A stretch of 64,000 nucleotides of DNA, from assembly GCF_000772105.1 (NCBI RefSeq), contig NZ_CP009355.1, positions 1,240,001 through 1,304,000 of the forward strand, given 5' to 3'. Every line of letters begins with the position of its first letter. The stretch's first letter is position 1. The DNA comes from Vibrio tubiashii ATCC 19109. GTDB lineage: Bacteria > Pseudomonadota > Gammaproteobacteria > Enterobacterales > Vibrionaceae. The notes below the pieces were generated by a model. It saw only the letters and a program-made list of their open reading frames with translations, searched no databases and had not been told where the DNA came from. Positions 51,215 to 60,647 of this stretch are shown here, one piece after another. A program made the translations under genes and the position numbers.

Positions 51215-52243
51215 CTAAGCTGACAGCTCTTTTCGTACAAGCTCCGCCCCGGCACTTAATGCGTTCAATTTATCGCGAGCAACTTCACGCGACAATGGCG
51301 CCATGCCGCAGTTGGTACAAGGATAAAGCTTATCTGCATCAACATACTTTAGAGCTTCACGAAGTGTCTCTGCGACTTCTTCAGCCGTTTCAATGCTATC
51401 TGTCGCAACGTCAATCGCCCCAACCATGACCTTTTTGCCGCGAATAAGCTCGAGCAGCTCAATCGGCACGCGAGAGTTATGACACTCTAACGAAATGATA
51501 TCAATGTTAGACTTCTGCAGCTTTGGAAACACTTCTTCATACTGTCGCCATTCGGTGCCCAACGTCTTCTTCCAATCTGTATTTGCTTTAATGCCGTAGC
51601 CGTAACAGATGTGAACCGCCGTTTCACATTTTAGTCCTTCAATGGCTCTTTCTAGACACGCGATGCCCCAATCATTCACATCATCAAAGAAGACGTTAAA
51701 TGCTGGCTCATCAAATTGGATGATATCGACACCAGCAGCCTCTAACTCTTTCGCTTCTTGATTGAGTATTTTGGCAAATTCCCACGCGAGCTTTTCACGA
51801 CTCTTGTAATGATCATCATAAAGCGTATCGATCATCGTCATTGGACCTGGTAACGCCCACTTGATCGGCTTATCTGTCTGCTGACGCAAAAACTTAGCGT
51901 CTTCAACAAATACAGGCTTTTGACGACTCACAGGCCCTACAACTGTTGGTACGCTGGCATCGTAGCGATCACGAATCTTTACCGTTTGGCGATTTTCGAA
52001 GTCAACGCCACTTAAGTGCTCGATAAATGTCGTAACGAAGTGTTGGCGAGTTTGTTCACCATCGCTGACTATATCAACACCCGCATGTTGCTGTTCTTGC
52101 AAAGACAAACGAAGCGCATCTTGTTTACCATCTGTTAGTTCTTCACCTTGCAGCTTCCAAGGTGACCAAAGCGTTTCTGGCTGTGCTAACCATGAAGGTT
52201 TTGGCAGGCTTCCTGCCGTAGAAGTCGGTAATAGTGTTTTCAT
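51215..52243 (-). CDS. mesD: Folate-independent methionine synthase, core-MetE type
   Basis: 342 aa, only the C-terminal catalytic barrel of MetE. Zinc ligands are in VHICYGYG, LECHNSR and YPCTNCGM. FDEPAF and LPGPMTM are the substrate-side motifs. It lacks the N-terminal folate-holding barrel, so it cannot be a classic MetE. It is downstream of a DUF1852 gene (23 bases), the partner called MesX. MesD with MesX makes methionine from homocysteine with an unidentified methyl donor in aerobic bacteria. The start at 52243 matches the family (MKTLLPTSTAGSLPKPSWL). Confidence 0.85.
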   Translation of the reverse strand: MKTLLPTSTAGSLPKPSWLAQPETLWSPWKLQGEELTDGKQDALRLSLQEQQHAGVDIVSDGEQTRQHFVTTFIEHLSGVDFENRQTVKIRDRYDASVPTVVGPVSRQKPVFVEDAKFLRQQTDKPIKWALPGPMTMIDTLYDDHYKSREKLAWEFAKILNQEAKELEAAGVDIIQFDEPAFNVFFDDVNDWGIACLERAIEGLKCETAVHICYGYGIKANTDWKKTLGTEWRQYEEVFPKLQKSNIDIISLECHNSRVPIELLELIRGKKVMVGAIDVATDSIETAEEVAETLREALKYVDADKLYPCTNCGMAPLSREVARDKLNALSAGAELVRKELSA

Positions 52244-52266
52244 GCTTTTATTTCTTCTCATTATTA

Positions 52267-53241
52267 TTAAGCGTAGCTAGCAGACCATTGCTCTAGCACA
52301 GTTTGGTATGGCTTGATGAAATGCTCTTGAGCAAATTTACCTTGCTCTATTGCCAATCGACTACGTTCTTCGCGGTCATACACAATTTGTGTTACAGAGT
52401 GATCGCTGTTTTTCAAGCTTGGTTGGTACGATTTACCCGCAACAGCATTCGCGTTGTAGATCTCTGGACGATAGATCTTTTGGAACGTTTCCATTGTGCT
52501 GATCGTGCTGATCAATTCTAAATTGGTGTAATCGTTGAGCAGATCACCAAAGAAGTAGAACGCAAAAGGAGCAACACTGTTTGGCGGCATGAAGTAACGA
52601 ACTTGTAGACCCATTTTCTGGAAGTACTGTTCTGTCAGTGAAGACTCATTTGGCTCATATTCATAACCTAGCACTGGGTGTTGGTTTTCAGTGCGATGAT
52701 AAGTCTTGTTATCCGATACGCTTAAACAGATAACTGGGCGTTTTTTGAAGTTCTGCTTGTAGGTTGATGAATTAACAAAATGCTTGAATAGTTTGCCATG
52801 CAGATCACCAAAACCTTCTGGGATGGTGAATTGAGGCTTATCTTTGTTGTGATCAAGGAGCAAAACGCTAAAGTCGTAATCACGAACATAAGAAGAAAAG
52901 TTGTTACCGACAATGCCTTCAATACGCTCATTCGTTTTATGATCGACAATGTACGTCTTTAAAACTTCAATCGAAGGAAAGCTTTCAGCGCCAGCTTCTA
53001 TATCCATATCTACCGAAACGATTTCAAGCTCAACGGAGTAGCGGTCGCCATTAGGGTTATCCCAATGCGCGAGGGCATTGAAATTATTATCAATCATATT
53101 AAGCGCATTACGCAGGTTCTGTTGACGACTCTCACCTCTCGCTAAGTTAGCGAAGTTAGTAGTAATACGTGTGCTGTCCGACGGGCTGTAGTTCTCATCA
53201 AGGCTGAGGCTCTTGATGCTAAATGTGAATTCTTTGCTCAT
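52267..53241 (-). CDS. mesX: DUF1852 protein MesX
   Basis: 324 aa, soluble. DUF1852 signatures: FSIKSLSLDENYSPSDSTRITTNFANLARGESRQQNLRNAL at 5-45, and NPNGDRYSVELEIVSVDMDIE. MesX is required together with MesD for methionine synthesis in Acinetobacter, and oxygen appears to be needed; the chemistry is unknown. It is first in a two-gene operon with mesD. A TGAG-N5-TTCA sequence at 53447-53459 could be a degenerate MetR site. AGGAT lies ten bases before the ATG. Confidence 0.87.
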   Translation of the reverse strand: MSKEFTFSIKSLSLDENYSPSDSTRITTNFANLARGESRQQNLRNALNMIDNNFNALAHWDNPNGDRYSVELEIVSVDMDIEAGAESFPSIEVLKTYIVDHKTNERIEGIVGNNFSSYVRDYDFSVLLLDHNKDKPQFTIPEGFGDLHGKLFKHFVNSSTYKQNFKKRPVICLSVSDNKTYHRTENQHPVLGYEYEPNESSLTEQYFQKMGLQVRYFMPPNSVAPFAFYFFGDLLNDYTNLELISTISTMETFQKIYRPEIYNANAVAGKSYQPSLKNSDHSVTQIVYDREERSRLAIEQGKFAQEHFIKPYQTVLEQWSASYA

Positions 53242-53578
53242 AACGTTCTGTATCCTATTTCCTTAGATGAAAGCTGATTTATTCCCTACTCTCTACATTT
53301 TATTTTTGATTTTTCTAGTCAGCCGTTAACTTTGGCCTTCAACAACCCTGCGATTAAATGGCTTAATTCTGTCTAGATATAAGAGTAGGTTCCTTTATAA
53401 CGTTGATTCACATTTTAAGAACAATGGTTTTACTTCAAATACATTATGAGAAAAATTCATAATCAAATCTCATGATGGAAATTCATCTCCAACACGAGCA
53501 CTTAAAACTGATGTGACAAAGCCATACGCGATTATTATCGCTCCCCTTTTCGGCGCTATTAAGTTTAACCGCAACAAT

Positions 53579-53595
53579 TGTTATGTTATAACATT
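53579..53595 (+). promoter_or_regulatory. Zur box before the DUF1826 gene
   Basis: TGTTATGTTATAACATT with a perfect ATGTTATAACAT core palindrome, the gammaproteobacterial Zur pattern. It is 76 bases before the start codon at 53671. The divergent region (53242-53670) also serves mesX; the remaining 400 bases show only A/T tracts and a possible MetR-like site. Confidence 0.75.
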
Positions 53596-53670
53596 CGAAA
53601 AATAAGTAATTATTTTACTTGCTGTGAATCTTAATCGCAGCGCTATCAATAATATCGGGAGTACTTTTCA

Positions 53671-54345
53671 ATGGATGCGGTTATAGCTAAGCCTACCTTA
53701 AGAAAAACAACGGAATTTGAGACTCCATGCGTTAGCTTGGGCAAGCAAGCCGCTGTACTGAGTGATATCTACCAAGACAGAGTCAATATAGCCGTCTGGC
53801 AACGACGTTTCGACCAAGGCTTTGCCAACGCCGTCAGCCAATATATGACCGCGAATCCAACCATTAGTAAATCTTTGACTGTTTCCCCTGCAAATGCATT
53901 TGAGGTTCTTGACTACGCGACTAATGGTGAAGCGCCAAAAGCCCTTCTGGAAGATATGGCTCAGCTTGTTGATATGTTCTGCTACCTGTTTGAGTTGGAT
54001 GAAGTAGGATTGCGATTTGCCACATTAGGCGGAGCCATGTGTCCGCGATTCCATGTAGACCAGGTCCCTTGTCGCCTTGTGACCACCTATCATGGTGCAG
54101 CAACTGAGTGGCTAGCTAACCCGAGTTTAGATCGTTCAAAGCTGGGCCGTGGTAGTAATGGCCTATCAGATTCTCTTTCCGGTCTGTATCAACACGAATC
54201 CGATGTTCAACAACTGCATCGCGGCGACGTCGCTTTACTTAAAGGCGGTCGCTGGGAAGGCAATGAAGAGACAGGGTTAGTCCACCGCTCTCCTACCATT
54301 GATGCAGACAAGCCTCGATTTATAATGACACTCGACTTTGGTTAA
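53671..54345 (+). CDS. DUF1826 family protein, probably zinc-regulated
   Basis: 224 aa, soluble. Family marks: VNIAVWQRRFDQGFANAVSQYM, LRFATLGGAMCPRFHVDQVPCRLVTTYHGAATEWL, and a C-terminal VHRSPTIDADKPRFIMTLDFG. The His-Asp/His spacing in CPRFHVDQ and VHRSP is suggestive of a metal-dependent dioxygenase-like cupin, but this is not established. DUF1826 genes are often found in Zur regulons beside COG0523 metallochaperones, and a Zur box is present here. GGGAG precedes the ATG. Confidence 0.87.
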   Translation: MDAVIAKPTLRKTTEFETPCVSLGKQAAVLSDIYQDRVNIAVWQRRFDQGFANAVSQYMTANPTISKSLTVSPANAFEVLDYATNGEAPKALLEDMAQLVDMFCYLFELDEVGLRFATLGGAMCPRFHVDQVPCRLVTTYHGAATEWLANPSLDRSKLGRGSNGLSDSLSGLYQHESDVQQLHRGDVALLKGGRWEGNEETGLVHRSPTIDADKPRFIMTLDFG

Positions 54346-54413
54346 AAGACGATTTAAGAAACGTATACAAAAGGGGCCAACAATGCCCCTATTGGTTTAC
54401 TTTGATTACTTAA

Positions 54414-54956
54414 TTAAAAAACACCATTTGAGTTTTGGATATCCCCACCACTAATTAATGAGTACACTCTCATTGAAAAATCCAGAGCTTGAATGGAGTC
54501 CCAGTGCTCTACAATTCGACCATCTTCAACACGCCATTTATCAATGATGTTCATTCCTTTCTGGTCGTTACCTCGATCTTCTTTGTCAAGTGTGGCATGC
54601 GAATGGAAGATGACATAATCGCCATCGACATAGATGTGCTTAACGTCATACGTATAGTCTGGATACTCTTCTACAAACTCTTGTAAGAAACCCACCAACC
54701 CAGTCACTTTGTCAGGTAGGTTGCGATTGTGTTGTACGTAAGCGCTATCGTTGTAATGTTCAAGAACATAATCAAAATTATGGTTGTTCATTAAATTTTG
54801 CACAAAATCAGTAATCAGCTCAGCATTTGCGCGCTCTTGTGCTGTCCAGTTTGGCTTTTGCAGTTTTTGTAAATCGATCGTTATCTTATCTGTTGATTGT
54901 GCGTAAGCGGTTGTACTTAATAGCAAAAGAATCGTTGTTGTCATTGCCTTTAACAT
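54414..54956 (-). CDS. Secreted SnoaL-like (NTF2-fold) protein
   Basis: 180 aa. Signal peptide of 19 residues ending AYA. The mature part is a polyketide-cyclase-like NTF2 fold: DFVQNLMNNHNFDYVLEHYNDSAYVQHNRNLPDKVTGLVGFLQEF, then YVDGDYVIFHSHATL and DKWRVEDGRIVEHWDSIQ. Possibly a small-molecule isomerase or binding protein in the periplasm. AGGAGTGAACT precedes the ATG. Divergent from an HxlR-type regulator 150 bases away, which likely controls it. Confidence 0.88.
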   Translation of the reverse strand: MLKAMTTTILLLLSTTAYAQSTDKITIDLQKLQKPNWTAQERANAELITDFVQNLMNNHNFDYVLEHYNDSAYVQHNRNLPDKVTGLVGFLQEFVEEYPDYTYDVKHIYVDGDYVIFHSHATLDKEDRGNDQKGMNIIDKWRVEDGRIVEHWDSIQALDFSMRVYSLISGGDIQNSNGVF

Positions 54957-55106
54957 AGTTCACTCCTGTTGAAGTCATCTCAAATAGGTATACATTGATA
55001 ACCATAGTAATTAATAGTAACCTACACAACAAGAAGGTACCAAAAGCTACCCTAGGCACATTTTGATAACCTATGACAAGTTCTGGGAATAAAAAGGAGC
55101 AGCAAG

Positions 55107-55487
55107 ATGTCACTTAAAGCTAAGCCAGAAAGAAGAATTTTCTACAACAATGAGGAGTGTGCTGTTCGTAACGTGGTGTCGCAAATTGGTGACAAATGGT
55201 CACTACTCATCCTATTTTCCCTAGTAGATGGAGAAGATAGGTTCAACTCATTGAAATCACGGATTGAGGGCATATCCCAAAGGATGCTAACTCAAACGTT
55301 AAGAGATTTAGAACGCGAGGGTTACGTGAATAGAACGGTCTATCCTGAAGTTCCGGTAAAAGTAGAATATAGCTTAACAAGTATGGGGCGAGAGCTAGTT
55401 AAGCCACTGTATCAGTTAGTTTCTTGGGCCGATGACCACAGACAAGAGATCGAAAGCGCCCGCAAAGCTTATGATGCGAGAAACTAA
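55107..55487 (+). CDS. HxlR-family transcriptional regulator
   Basis: 126 aa. Winged helix with CAVRNVVSQIGDKWSLLILFSL (the Cys and GDKW are family marks), ISQRMLTQTLRDLEREGYVNRTVYPEVPVKVEYSLT. HxlR proteins sense quinones, aldehydes or redox state, some via the N-terminal cysteine; Cys18 is present here. AAGGAG precedes the ATG. Divergent from the SnoaL-like gene. Confidence 0.92.
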   Translation: MSLKAKPERRIFYNNEECAVRNVVSQIGDKWSLLILFSLVDGEDRFNSLKSRIEGISQRMLTQTLRDLEREGYVNRTVYPEVPVKVEYSLTSMGRELVKPLYQLVSWADDHRQEIESARKAYDARN

Positions 55488-55546
55488 TTTCTAAGTGCAA
55501 CTTTGCAGATGTCCCTCACCTCACCCTACATAAATTAGAAAATTAA

Positions 55547-55577
55547 AACCCCTCGACAGAGTTCGGGGGGCTTTTCG
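55547..55577 (+). terminator. Probable terminator after the HxlR gene
   Basis: A CCCC/GGGG stem with a loosely paired interior (TCGA with TTCG), A-rich before and CTTTT after. Imperfect but well placed. Confidence 0.55.
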
Positions 55578-55622
55578 TCAGCCCAATCATTATAGACATT
55601 TTGGCAACAGTGAAATGACATT

Positions 55623-55638
55623 TGTGATGTTTATCACA
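55623..55638 (+). promoter_or_regulatory. CRP binding site upstream of a small secreted protein
   Basis: TGTGATGTTTATCACA is a perfect TGTGA-N6-TCACA site. A CATAAT -10-like element follows at 55653-55658, so an activating position near -35 to -42 is plausible. Confidence 0.75.
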
Positions 55639-55724
55639 TTTATAAATTTAAGCATAATCTCTCCCGTACCAAGAACAGCGGTTCTTAATAAAAACATAAT
55701 AAAAGCATTCAGAGGAATAAGATT

Positions 55725-56039
55725 ATGAAAACAGCTATCACAACTCTAATTATTGCGGCATTAACATCTACAATGGCTTCAGCAATGCCAGCAAAAGATC
55801 AGTCTATCCGAATCAAAACATTCGAAAACCAAGCAGTCGTAACTGTTCTGGAAAATGGCTCTCCCGTTAGCGATGTAAAAGTGAAAGTGAAAGGCAACGG
55901 TACCCAATACTTCACCACAGGTGAGAAAGGTACGTTTATGGCAGCAAACTTACTTGACCATGGCCGTTCATTCACATTCGAGATTGAAGACGAGAATGGT
56001 GTCGCAGTACGTGAACAACGTTACTTAACATCGTTCTAA
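55725..56039 (+). CDS. Small secreted protein with a beta-sandwich-like domain
   Basis: 104 aa. Signal peptide of 19 residues ending ASA. The mature 85 residues (AVVTVLENGSPVSDVKVKVKGNGTQYFTTGEKGTFMAANL) resemble a carboxypeptidase-regulatory/CNA-B-like beta sandwich. No enzyme motif. AGAGGAAT precedes the ATG. A CRP site and a clear terminator define it as a separate unit, probably controlled by carbon status. Periplasmic or secreted; function unknown. Confidence 0.8.
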   Translation: MKTAITTLIIAALTSTMASAMPAKDQSIRIKTFENQAVVTVLENGSPVSDVKVKVKGNGTQYFTTGEKGTFMAANLLDHGRSFTFEIEDENGVAVREQRYLTSF

Positions 56040-56059
56040 GTAAAAAAACATGGATGTCA

Positions 56060-56086
56060 AAAAGCCCGACGCTCAATCGGGCTTTT
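56060..56086 (+). terminator. Bidirectional terminator after the secreted protein gene
   Basis: AAAAGCCCGA and complement form a 10-base-pair stem with a seven-base loop. It suits both convergent genes. Confidence 0.92.
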
Positions 56087-56098
56087 GCTTTATTCAAA

Positions 56099-57022
56099 TC
56101 AAGATTTAAAATTACGCTCCCATACAGGTGGTGTCCCAATCACCTCTCGCGTAATTTCAATAAATGATGTCGCCAATATTGACTGTTTCCTATGCGTATA
56201 AATTGCGTGAATATCACCAAATGACGCCAAGGTATAATCGGGTAGCAGTTGAACGATACCTTGCTCTTCCATGTCTTCAGCCAGCATAAATTGAGCGATT
56301 TGAGCATATCCTATTGATGCTTTCACACTGGCAAGTATCAAATCCGCCTCATTGACCCGATAACTATACTTGATCGGATAAACAGACGTTTGTCCCGACT
56401 CACGATCGACAAACTGCAGTTTATCGACAACAAAGTGTTTGTTCGCATAAATCACACCAGGCAACTCAGCGAGCTCTTCAGGCGTTTCAGGCATCCCGTA
56501 TTTTTCAACAAACTCTTTAGATGCAATGATTGCGGACTTGTTCTCGGTGAGATGGCGCGCAATCATCGAAGAGTCTCTCATTGGGCCAATTCGAAAAACA
56601 AGATCGAATCCTTCGCTGACCACATCCACCAGCTCATCACTAAGCAGTAACTCAACGGTTGCTTTCGGGAATCGTTGTAAAAAACACTCGACAACTTTTT
56701 GCAAATAGGCTCGACCAAACAAAACGGAGCTTGAAACCCGCAAATGCCCAGATGGTTCACTGTGATATGAATGGGTTATGTCTACGGTTTCTTCTAAAGC
56801 TTGGCTGACTTTTTCCGCTTGCTCGACCACCCTTTTACCCACACTTGTCAGTGACATCGAACGTGTAGTGCGGTTTATCAGTTTTACACCTAAGTGATCT
56901 TCAAGCTGCTTGATTTGCTTTGACAATACCGAGCGATCAACATTGAGTTTTTCGGCTGCTTTAGCGAATGAGCCTGTTCTCGATATTTCCAAAAGAAGGT
57001 TCAATCTACTCGCTAAATCCAT
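56099..57022 (-). CDS. LysR-family regulator, divergent from the crotonase gene
   Basis: 307 aa. HTH at 14-58 (SFAKAAEKLNVDRSVLSKQIKQLEDHLG), effector domain with GHLRVSSSVLFGRAYLQKVVECFLQRFPKATVELL. AAGGTAAGTGA precedes the ATG. The 248-base gap to the crotonase gene has the usual divergent LysR-target layout. Inducer unknown. Confidence 0.92.
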   Translation of the reverse strand: MDLASRLNLLLEISRTGSFAKAAEKLNVDRSVLSKQIKQLEDHLGVKLINRTTRSMSLTSVGKRVVEQAEKVSQALEETVDITHSYHSEPSGHLRVSSSVLFGRAYLQKVVECFLQRFPKATVELLLSDELVDVVSEGFDLVFRIGPMRDSSMIARHLTENKSAIIASKEFVEKYGMPETPEELAELPGVIYANKHFVVDKLQFVDRESGQTSVYPIKYSYRVNEADLILASVKASIGYAQIAQFMLAEDMEEQGIVQLLPDYTLASFGDIHAIYTHRKQSILATSFIEITREVIGTPPVWERNFKS

Positions 57023-57270
57023 TCACTTACCTTTATTACCGTAATCAATACTTTAGTCTAAACCATAGCAAGAACTAAAGTTAGCTCTTAGACGCCATAA
57101 ACCGAGTACATTAAATGAAGATTTCGATTGCTCGTATTGCTTGGTACAAGTGAAAACCACCGACAATATTCATAAAAAACCTAGCCTGAAGCCCAAAACC
57201 GACTCCATTCGTTTTTATATCATTAACATTCTAGCTACATTACTGGTATGACCAGCAAGGAGCGAGTTCA

Positions 57271-58092
57271 ATGTCAGACCAACCGAGAGTTACCTGCGAC
57301 ATAGATAACAATAAGATTGCCACTGTTTCACTTAACCGTAGCGATAAAATGAATGCGATTGATATGGAGATGTTTAACGCTGTAAAGCGCACCATTAAAC
57401 AGCTCAAAAGCAATAGAGACATTAGGGCGGTCATTGTAAAAGCCAATGGTAACGATTTTTGCTCAGGGCTTGACGTTAAATCATTGATGCACGATAAAAA
57501 AGGCGCTATCAAACTGTTGTTTAAGTGGTGGCCAACCCGTGCAAATAATGCTCAGTATTTCTCTGTCGGTTGGCGCGACATCCCCTGCCCCGTCATCTTT
57601 GCTCTCCACGGTCGCTGTTGGGGTGGCGGCTTACAGTTAGCTAGCGGTGGAGATTTTAGAATTGCCCACCCAAAGACAAAGTTTTCGATTCTCGAAGGAA
57701 AATGGGGACTAATTCCCGATATGGGTGGTGCACTAGCATTTCGTGAGTTGATGCGCCAAGACCACACTTTAGAATTGGCGATGACAGCAAAAGAAATTGA
57801 TGTGAACACGGCACAACAGTATGGTCTGGTCACGAAAATCTCAGATCAGCCTTATGATGAGGCCTATAAGCTTGCATTAGAATGTGCTAACCGCTCTCCG
57901 GATGCTATCGCAGCGACGAAGAAACTCTATCACAAGACCTGGTGGTCAAGCCCTGGTTGGGCGCTGTGCCTTGAAACCTGGTATCAAATTAAAGTGATGA
58001 TTGGTAAAAACCGCGTTATTGCCGCTAAAAGAGAGATGCAATCCCAGCAAGAATCTCAAACTAAAACCGATTTCGCTCCGCGCCAATTTTAG
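57271..58092 (+). CDS. Crotonase/enoyl-CoA hydratase family protein
   Basis: 273 aa. Crotonase fold with NRSDKMNAIDMEMF, the first oxyanion-hole segment DFCSGLDVKSLM, and the second CWGGGLQLASGGDFRIA. The catalytic region ILEGKWGLIPDMGG has Glu in the first hydratase position and Asp (IPDMGG) where hydratases often have the second Glu, as in some isomerases and decarboxylases. The exact acyl-CoA reaction is open. AAGGAG precedes the ATG. Probably controlled by the divergent LysR protein. Cytoplasmic. Confidence 0.9.
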   Translation: MSDQPRVTCDIDNNKIATVSLNRSDKMNAIDMEMFNAVKRTIKQLKSNRDIRAVIVKANGNDFCSGLDVKSLMHDKKGAIKLLFKWWPTRANNAQYFSVGWRDIPCPVIFALHGRCWGGGLQLASGGDFRIAHPKTKFSILEGKWGLIPDMGGALAFRELMRQDHTLELAMTAKEIDVNTAQQYGLVTKISDQPYDEAYKLALECANRSPDAIAATKKLYHKTWWSSPGWALCLETWYQIKVMIGKNRVIAAKREMQSQQESQTKTDFAPRQF

Positions 58093-58162
58093 CCACCACT
58101 TTCGCTCGTGTTAGGGTCATACCGGCCCTAATCTCGCTCAGCGTAATGAGTCACTTTATCCA

Positions 58163-58288
58163 TTAAAGGCCAAGCGTTCCCAGTAAACGTTCAACCCATG
58201 TGATCTCGCCAAACGCGATAAAATCATAGATGGTAAAAAACACCGCGCAGATAATAGCGAGCTTTAGTAAACGAACGAAGATGAACAT
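58163..58288 (-). CDS. Small single-span membrane protein, 41 aa
   Basis: MFIFVRLLKLAIICAVFFTIYDF is one hydrophobic segment, followed by ITWVERLLGTLGL, a short amphipathic tail. AAAGG precedes the ATG at 58288; the longer open frame upstream overlaps a terminator and is unlikely. It stands alone between the crotonase gene and a 66-aa gene. Not recognised. Confidence 0.5.
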   Translation of the reverse strand: MFIFVRLLKLAIICAVFFTIYDFIAFGEITWVERLLGTLGL

Positions 58289-58314
58289 GATTAACCCTTT
58301 TAATGATAGGCAAC

Positions 58315-58335
58315 AAAAAAGCCGCCTGAGGCGAC
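58315..58335 (-). terminator. Terminator for the 66-aa gene
   Basis: Minus strand GTCGCC-TCA-GGCGGC with one G-U pair, followed by a T run (A run at 58315-58320). Confidence 0.85.
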
Positions 58336-58373
58336 TTAGGAGATTGGAATAAATACGCTTAAGACCTTTCGTC

Positions 58374-58574
58374 TTAGTGAATTGGCGTGTCTGTTTTTGC
58401 GTAAAACTTACCAAAGTACTCTTCAAGTACTTCTGGTGTTAGCTTGCCTTCCGCTTCAAGCTTTTTCAGCTCCGCAGCAATGGCTTTTTGCTCGTCTAAC
58501 GATGGTAGTGCCACTTCAGGCTCACTGCCCATCTCTTGTGACATCTGCTCTAGCTCTTTTTCGAAATCACTCAT
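58374..58574 (-). CDS. Small acidic hypothetical protein, 66 aa
   Basis: Acidic and helical (SDFEKELEQMSQEMGSEPEVALPSLDEQKAIAAELKKLEAEGKLTPEVLEEYFGKFYAK). The composition and length suggest a small coiled helical adapter. A ribosome-like AGGG precedes the ATG at a somewhat long distance, and the gene has its own terminator. I do not recognise it. Confidence 0.7.
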   Translation of the reverse strand: MSDFEKELEQMSQEMGSEPEVALPSLDEQKAIAAELKKLEAEGKLTPEVLEEYFGKFYAKTDTPIH

Positions 58575-58595
58575 GACTTCACTTACCCTATAAAT

Positions 58596-58630
58596 AAAAA
58601 CTGGGTCTAAGTTTACCGACTTAGACCCAG
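58596..58630 (-). terminator. Terminator for the second chemoreceptor gene
   Basis: A 12-base-pair perfect stem (CTGGGTCTAAGT and complement), a six-base loop, and five T on the minus strand. Confidence 0.94.
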
Positions 58631-58651
58631 TAATGCCAGTTTCTGAAGAGG

Positions 58652-60565
58652 CTATAGCTTGAAGCTACCTACCATAGTATCTAGACGAGCAGACAGTTCT
58701 TTAAGCTCTGCACTTGCTGCTGCTAGCTCTTCTGCTGTACCCGTGGTGACTTCATTGATCGCATTGATCTCTTCAATATTCTGATTGATGGTATGAACCA
58801 CGGTTGACTGTTCTTCCGTCGCGGTAGCAACTTGAGTATTACGATCTGAGATGTCGTGAATACGCTCTGAGATATTAACCAGAACCTCTACCGCCTCATC
58901 TGAAGCTGAAACACCTTCGCTCGTGACACTCTTACCTGCTTCCATAGCGGTTACCGCATCTTTCGCATCACTCTGCAATTGATTGATCATCTTCTGAATT
59001 TCTTCAGTCGAGTCTGCGGTACGGCTCGCTAGGTTACGAACTTCATCCGCCACCACTGCAAATCCGCGGCCTTGTTCACCCGCTCGCGCAGCCTCAATCG
59101 CAGCATTCAGTGCCAGTAAGTTAGTTTGCTCTGAGATATCACGAATAACATCCAAGATAGAACCAATCTCTTGAGTTGTTGAAGCTAACTGCTCGACAAC
59201 TTGGCCTGTATTCTCGATATCAAGCGCAAGACGGCTAATCGCATCTTTAGCTTGATTCACGACATTTTGACCCACTTCAGTATTATCTGATGCTTGGTTT
59301 GCTGTCTCGGCAGCTGTCGCAGCGTTGCTCGCGATCTCACTGATCGTTGCACCCATTTCGTTGATAGCCGTTACTACTTGGATAGTTTGGTCACGCTGAA
59401 TCTGACTGTTGTCATGGGTGGTATTCGCTTTGCTCGATACACCATCCGCAGCAGATTGAAGGGCATTACTTGTCGAGGCGACTTCTTTCATCGAATCATG
59501 AATTTTCTCAATAAAGCCATTAAAGCCTTCTGAAAGCTGACCAATTTCATCTGTGCCTTTTATTTCAATGCGTTGTGACAAGTCACCATCACCTTTACCT
59601 AAGTCTGCAAATCGTGATGCGATCTCTCGGATAGGGCGTGCAATGCTATTCGCGAGGAAGATACCCATGAAGATGAAAAGACCGGCAACGATGATGGTGG
59701 TAAACATCATTTGCTTTGCAACAGCATTCAGATCAGCAAAGACCTCATCGACTGGGACAACGCCAACCACAAACCAATCCATAGAAGGGACATAGGTACT
59801 AGCAACAAACACGTTTTGCCCCTCATAGTCGGTACTAATCAGGTTAAAGCTTGATTTACCCAATAGCGTTGATGATTCACCACCAAAAAGTTTTGCTAAC
59901 GTCGATTTTGATTTACTACTGTCACGATGAATCTGCACAGTTCCTTGAGCGTCAGATAGAAATACAAATCCAGTATCTTCAATCTTAAAGCCGTTCAAGA
60001 GTCCAACCATGTCGTCCATAGACTTAGACAAACCAGACATCGACATACCATTTAACACTTGGTAGTTCGTGAACATTTTCACATCACCATTTGCCTCTTG
60101 GAAAATACTGACCGAAGTCTCATTGCCTGATTGCGTAAAGCCAAAGAACCAACCATCTTGCTGTTGATTCAACTGACGTAAGAATCCATTCTGGTTCCAA
60201 TAGTAAGCAGTATCTCTATTGGCGACCGACGCGTCGTTTAGGTCATATTGGGAACGCACATTGTTCAGTTGCTTAATCAAACGAGCTTCGTCTTCAGGAG
60301 CGATATTTGTGGTGTTTATCGCTTCTTTAATAAACTCATTGTTGGCAAGTTGCTTAGCGGCCAGTAATAGTTGGCTAACCTCGTTATCAATCTGGCTACT
60401 GATCTGTTCGAGCATTGAAGGCAGCTCAATATCAATCAGTCGGTGCTCAAGTACTTCGCGAGCTTGGCGCTGAGCCATCACTCCAACAATAATGGTCGAT
60501 GCTAAAACAGCGAAGGTGATCCCTGCGACCACTTTCTGTTTTATGCTAATTGAGTTCAATTTCAT
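58652..60565 (-). CDS. Methyl-accepting chemotaxis protein
   Basis: 637 aa. TM1 at about 10-28, a periplasmic Cache-type domain to about 285 ([52 protein letters not shown]), TM2 at about 288-308, HAMP, and the signalling tip [32 protein letters not shown]. The start at 60565 has AGG upstream, preferred over the ATG seven codons earlier. A FliA-type promoter lies 83 bases upstream, which ties it to the flagellar regulon. Ligand unknown. Confidence 0.94.
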   Translation of the reverse strand: MKLNSISIKQKVVAGITFAVLASTIIVGVMAQRQAREVLEHRLIDIELPSMLEQISSQIDNEVSQLLLAAKQLANNEFIKEAINTTNIAPEDEARLIKQLNNVRSQYDLNDASVANRDTAYYWNQNGFLRQLNQQQDGWFFGFTQSGNETSVSIFQEANGDVKMFTNYQVLNGMSMSGLSKSMDDMVGLLNGFKIEDTGFVFLSDAQGTVQIHRDSSKSKSTLAKLFGGESSTLLGKSSFNLISTDYEGQNVFVASTYVPSMDWFVVGVVPVDEVFADLNAVAKQMMFTTIIVAGLFIFMGIFLANSIARPIREIASRFADLGKGDGDLSQRIEIKGTDEIGQLSEGFNGFIEKIHDSMKEVASTSNALQSAADGVSSKANTTHDNSQIQRDQTIQVVTAINEMGATISEIASNAATAAETANQASDNTEVGQNVVNQAKDAISRLALDIENTGQVVEQLASTTQEIGSILDVIRDISEQTNLLALNAAIEAARAGEQGRGFAVVADEVRNLASRTADSTEEIQKMINQLQSDAKDAVTAMEAGKSVTSEGVSASDEAVEVLVNISERIHDISDRNTQVATATEEQSTVVHTINQNIEEINAINEVTTGTAEELAAASAELKELSARLDTMVGSFKL

Positions 60566-60647
60566 TATACCTGCCTTAAAAAGCAATTGTTTATTGATAG
60601 ATTGGCAAAGCGCTTACGAAAAGAGCTATGACTCCAATTAGCTTAGT

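Noticed and set aside
53447..53459. MetR site (TGAG-N5-TTCA) for mesXD
   Set aside because: One mismatch in a short motif, over 200 bases from the gene, in AT-rich DNA. Too weak to list as a feature.
54372..54390. Hairpin AGGGGC/GCCCCT between the DUF1826 and SnoaL genes
   Set aside because: Six-base-pair stem without a clear T run on either strand; it may be a weak terminator but cannot be supported.
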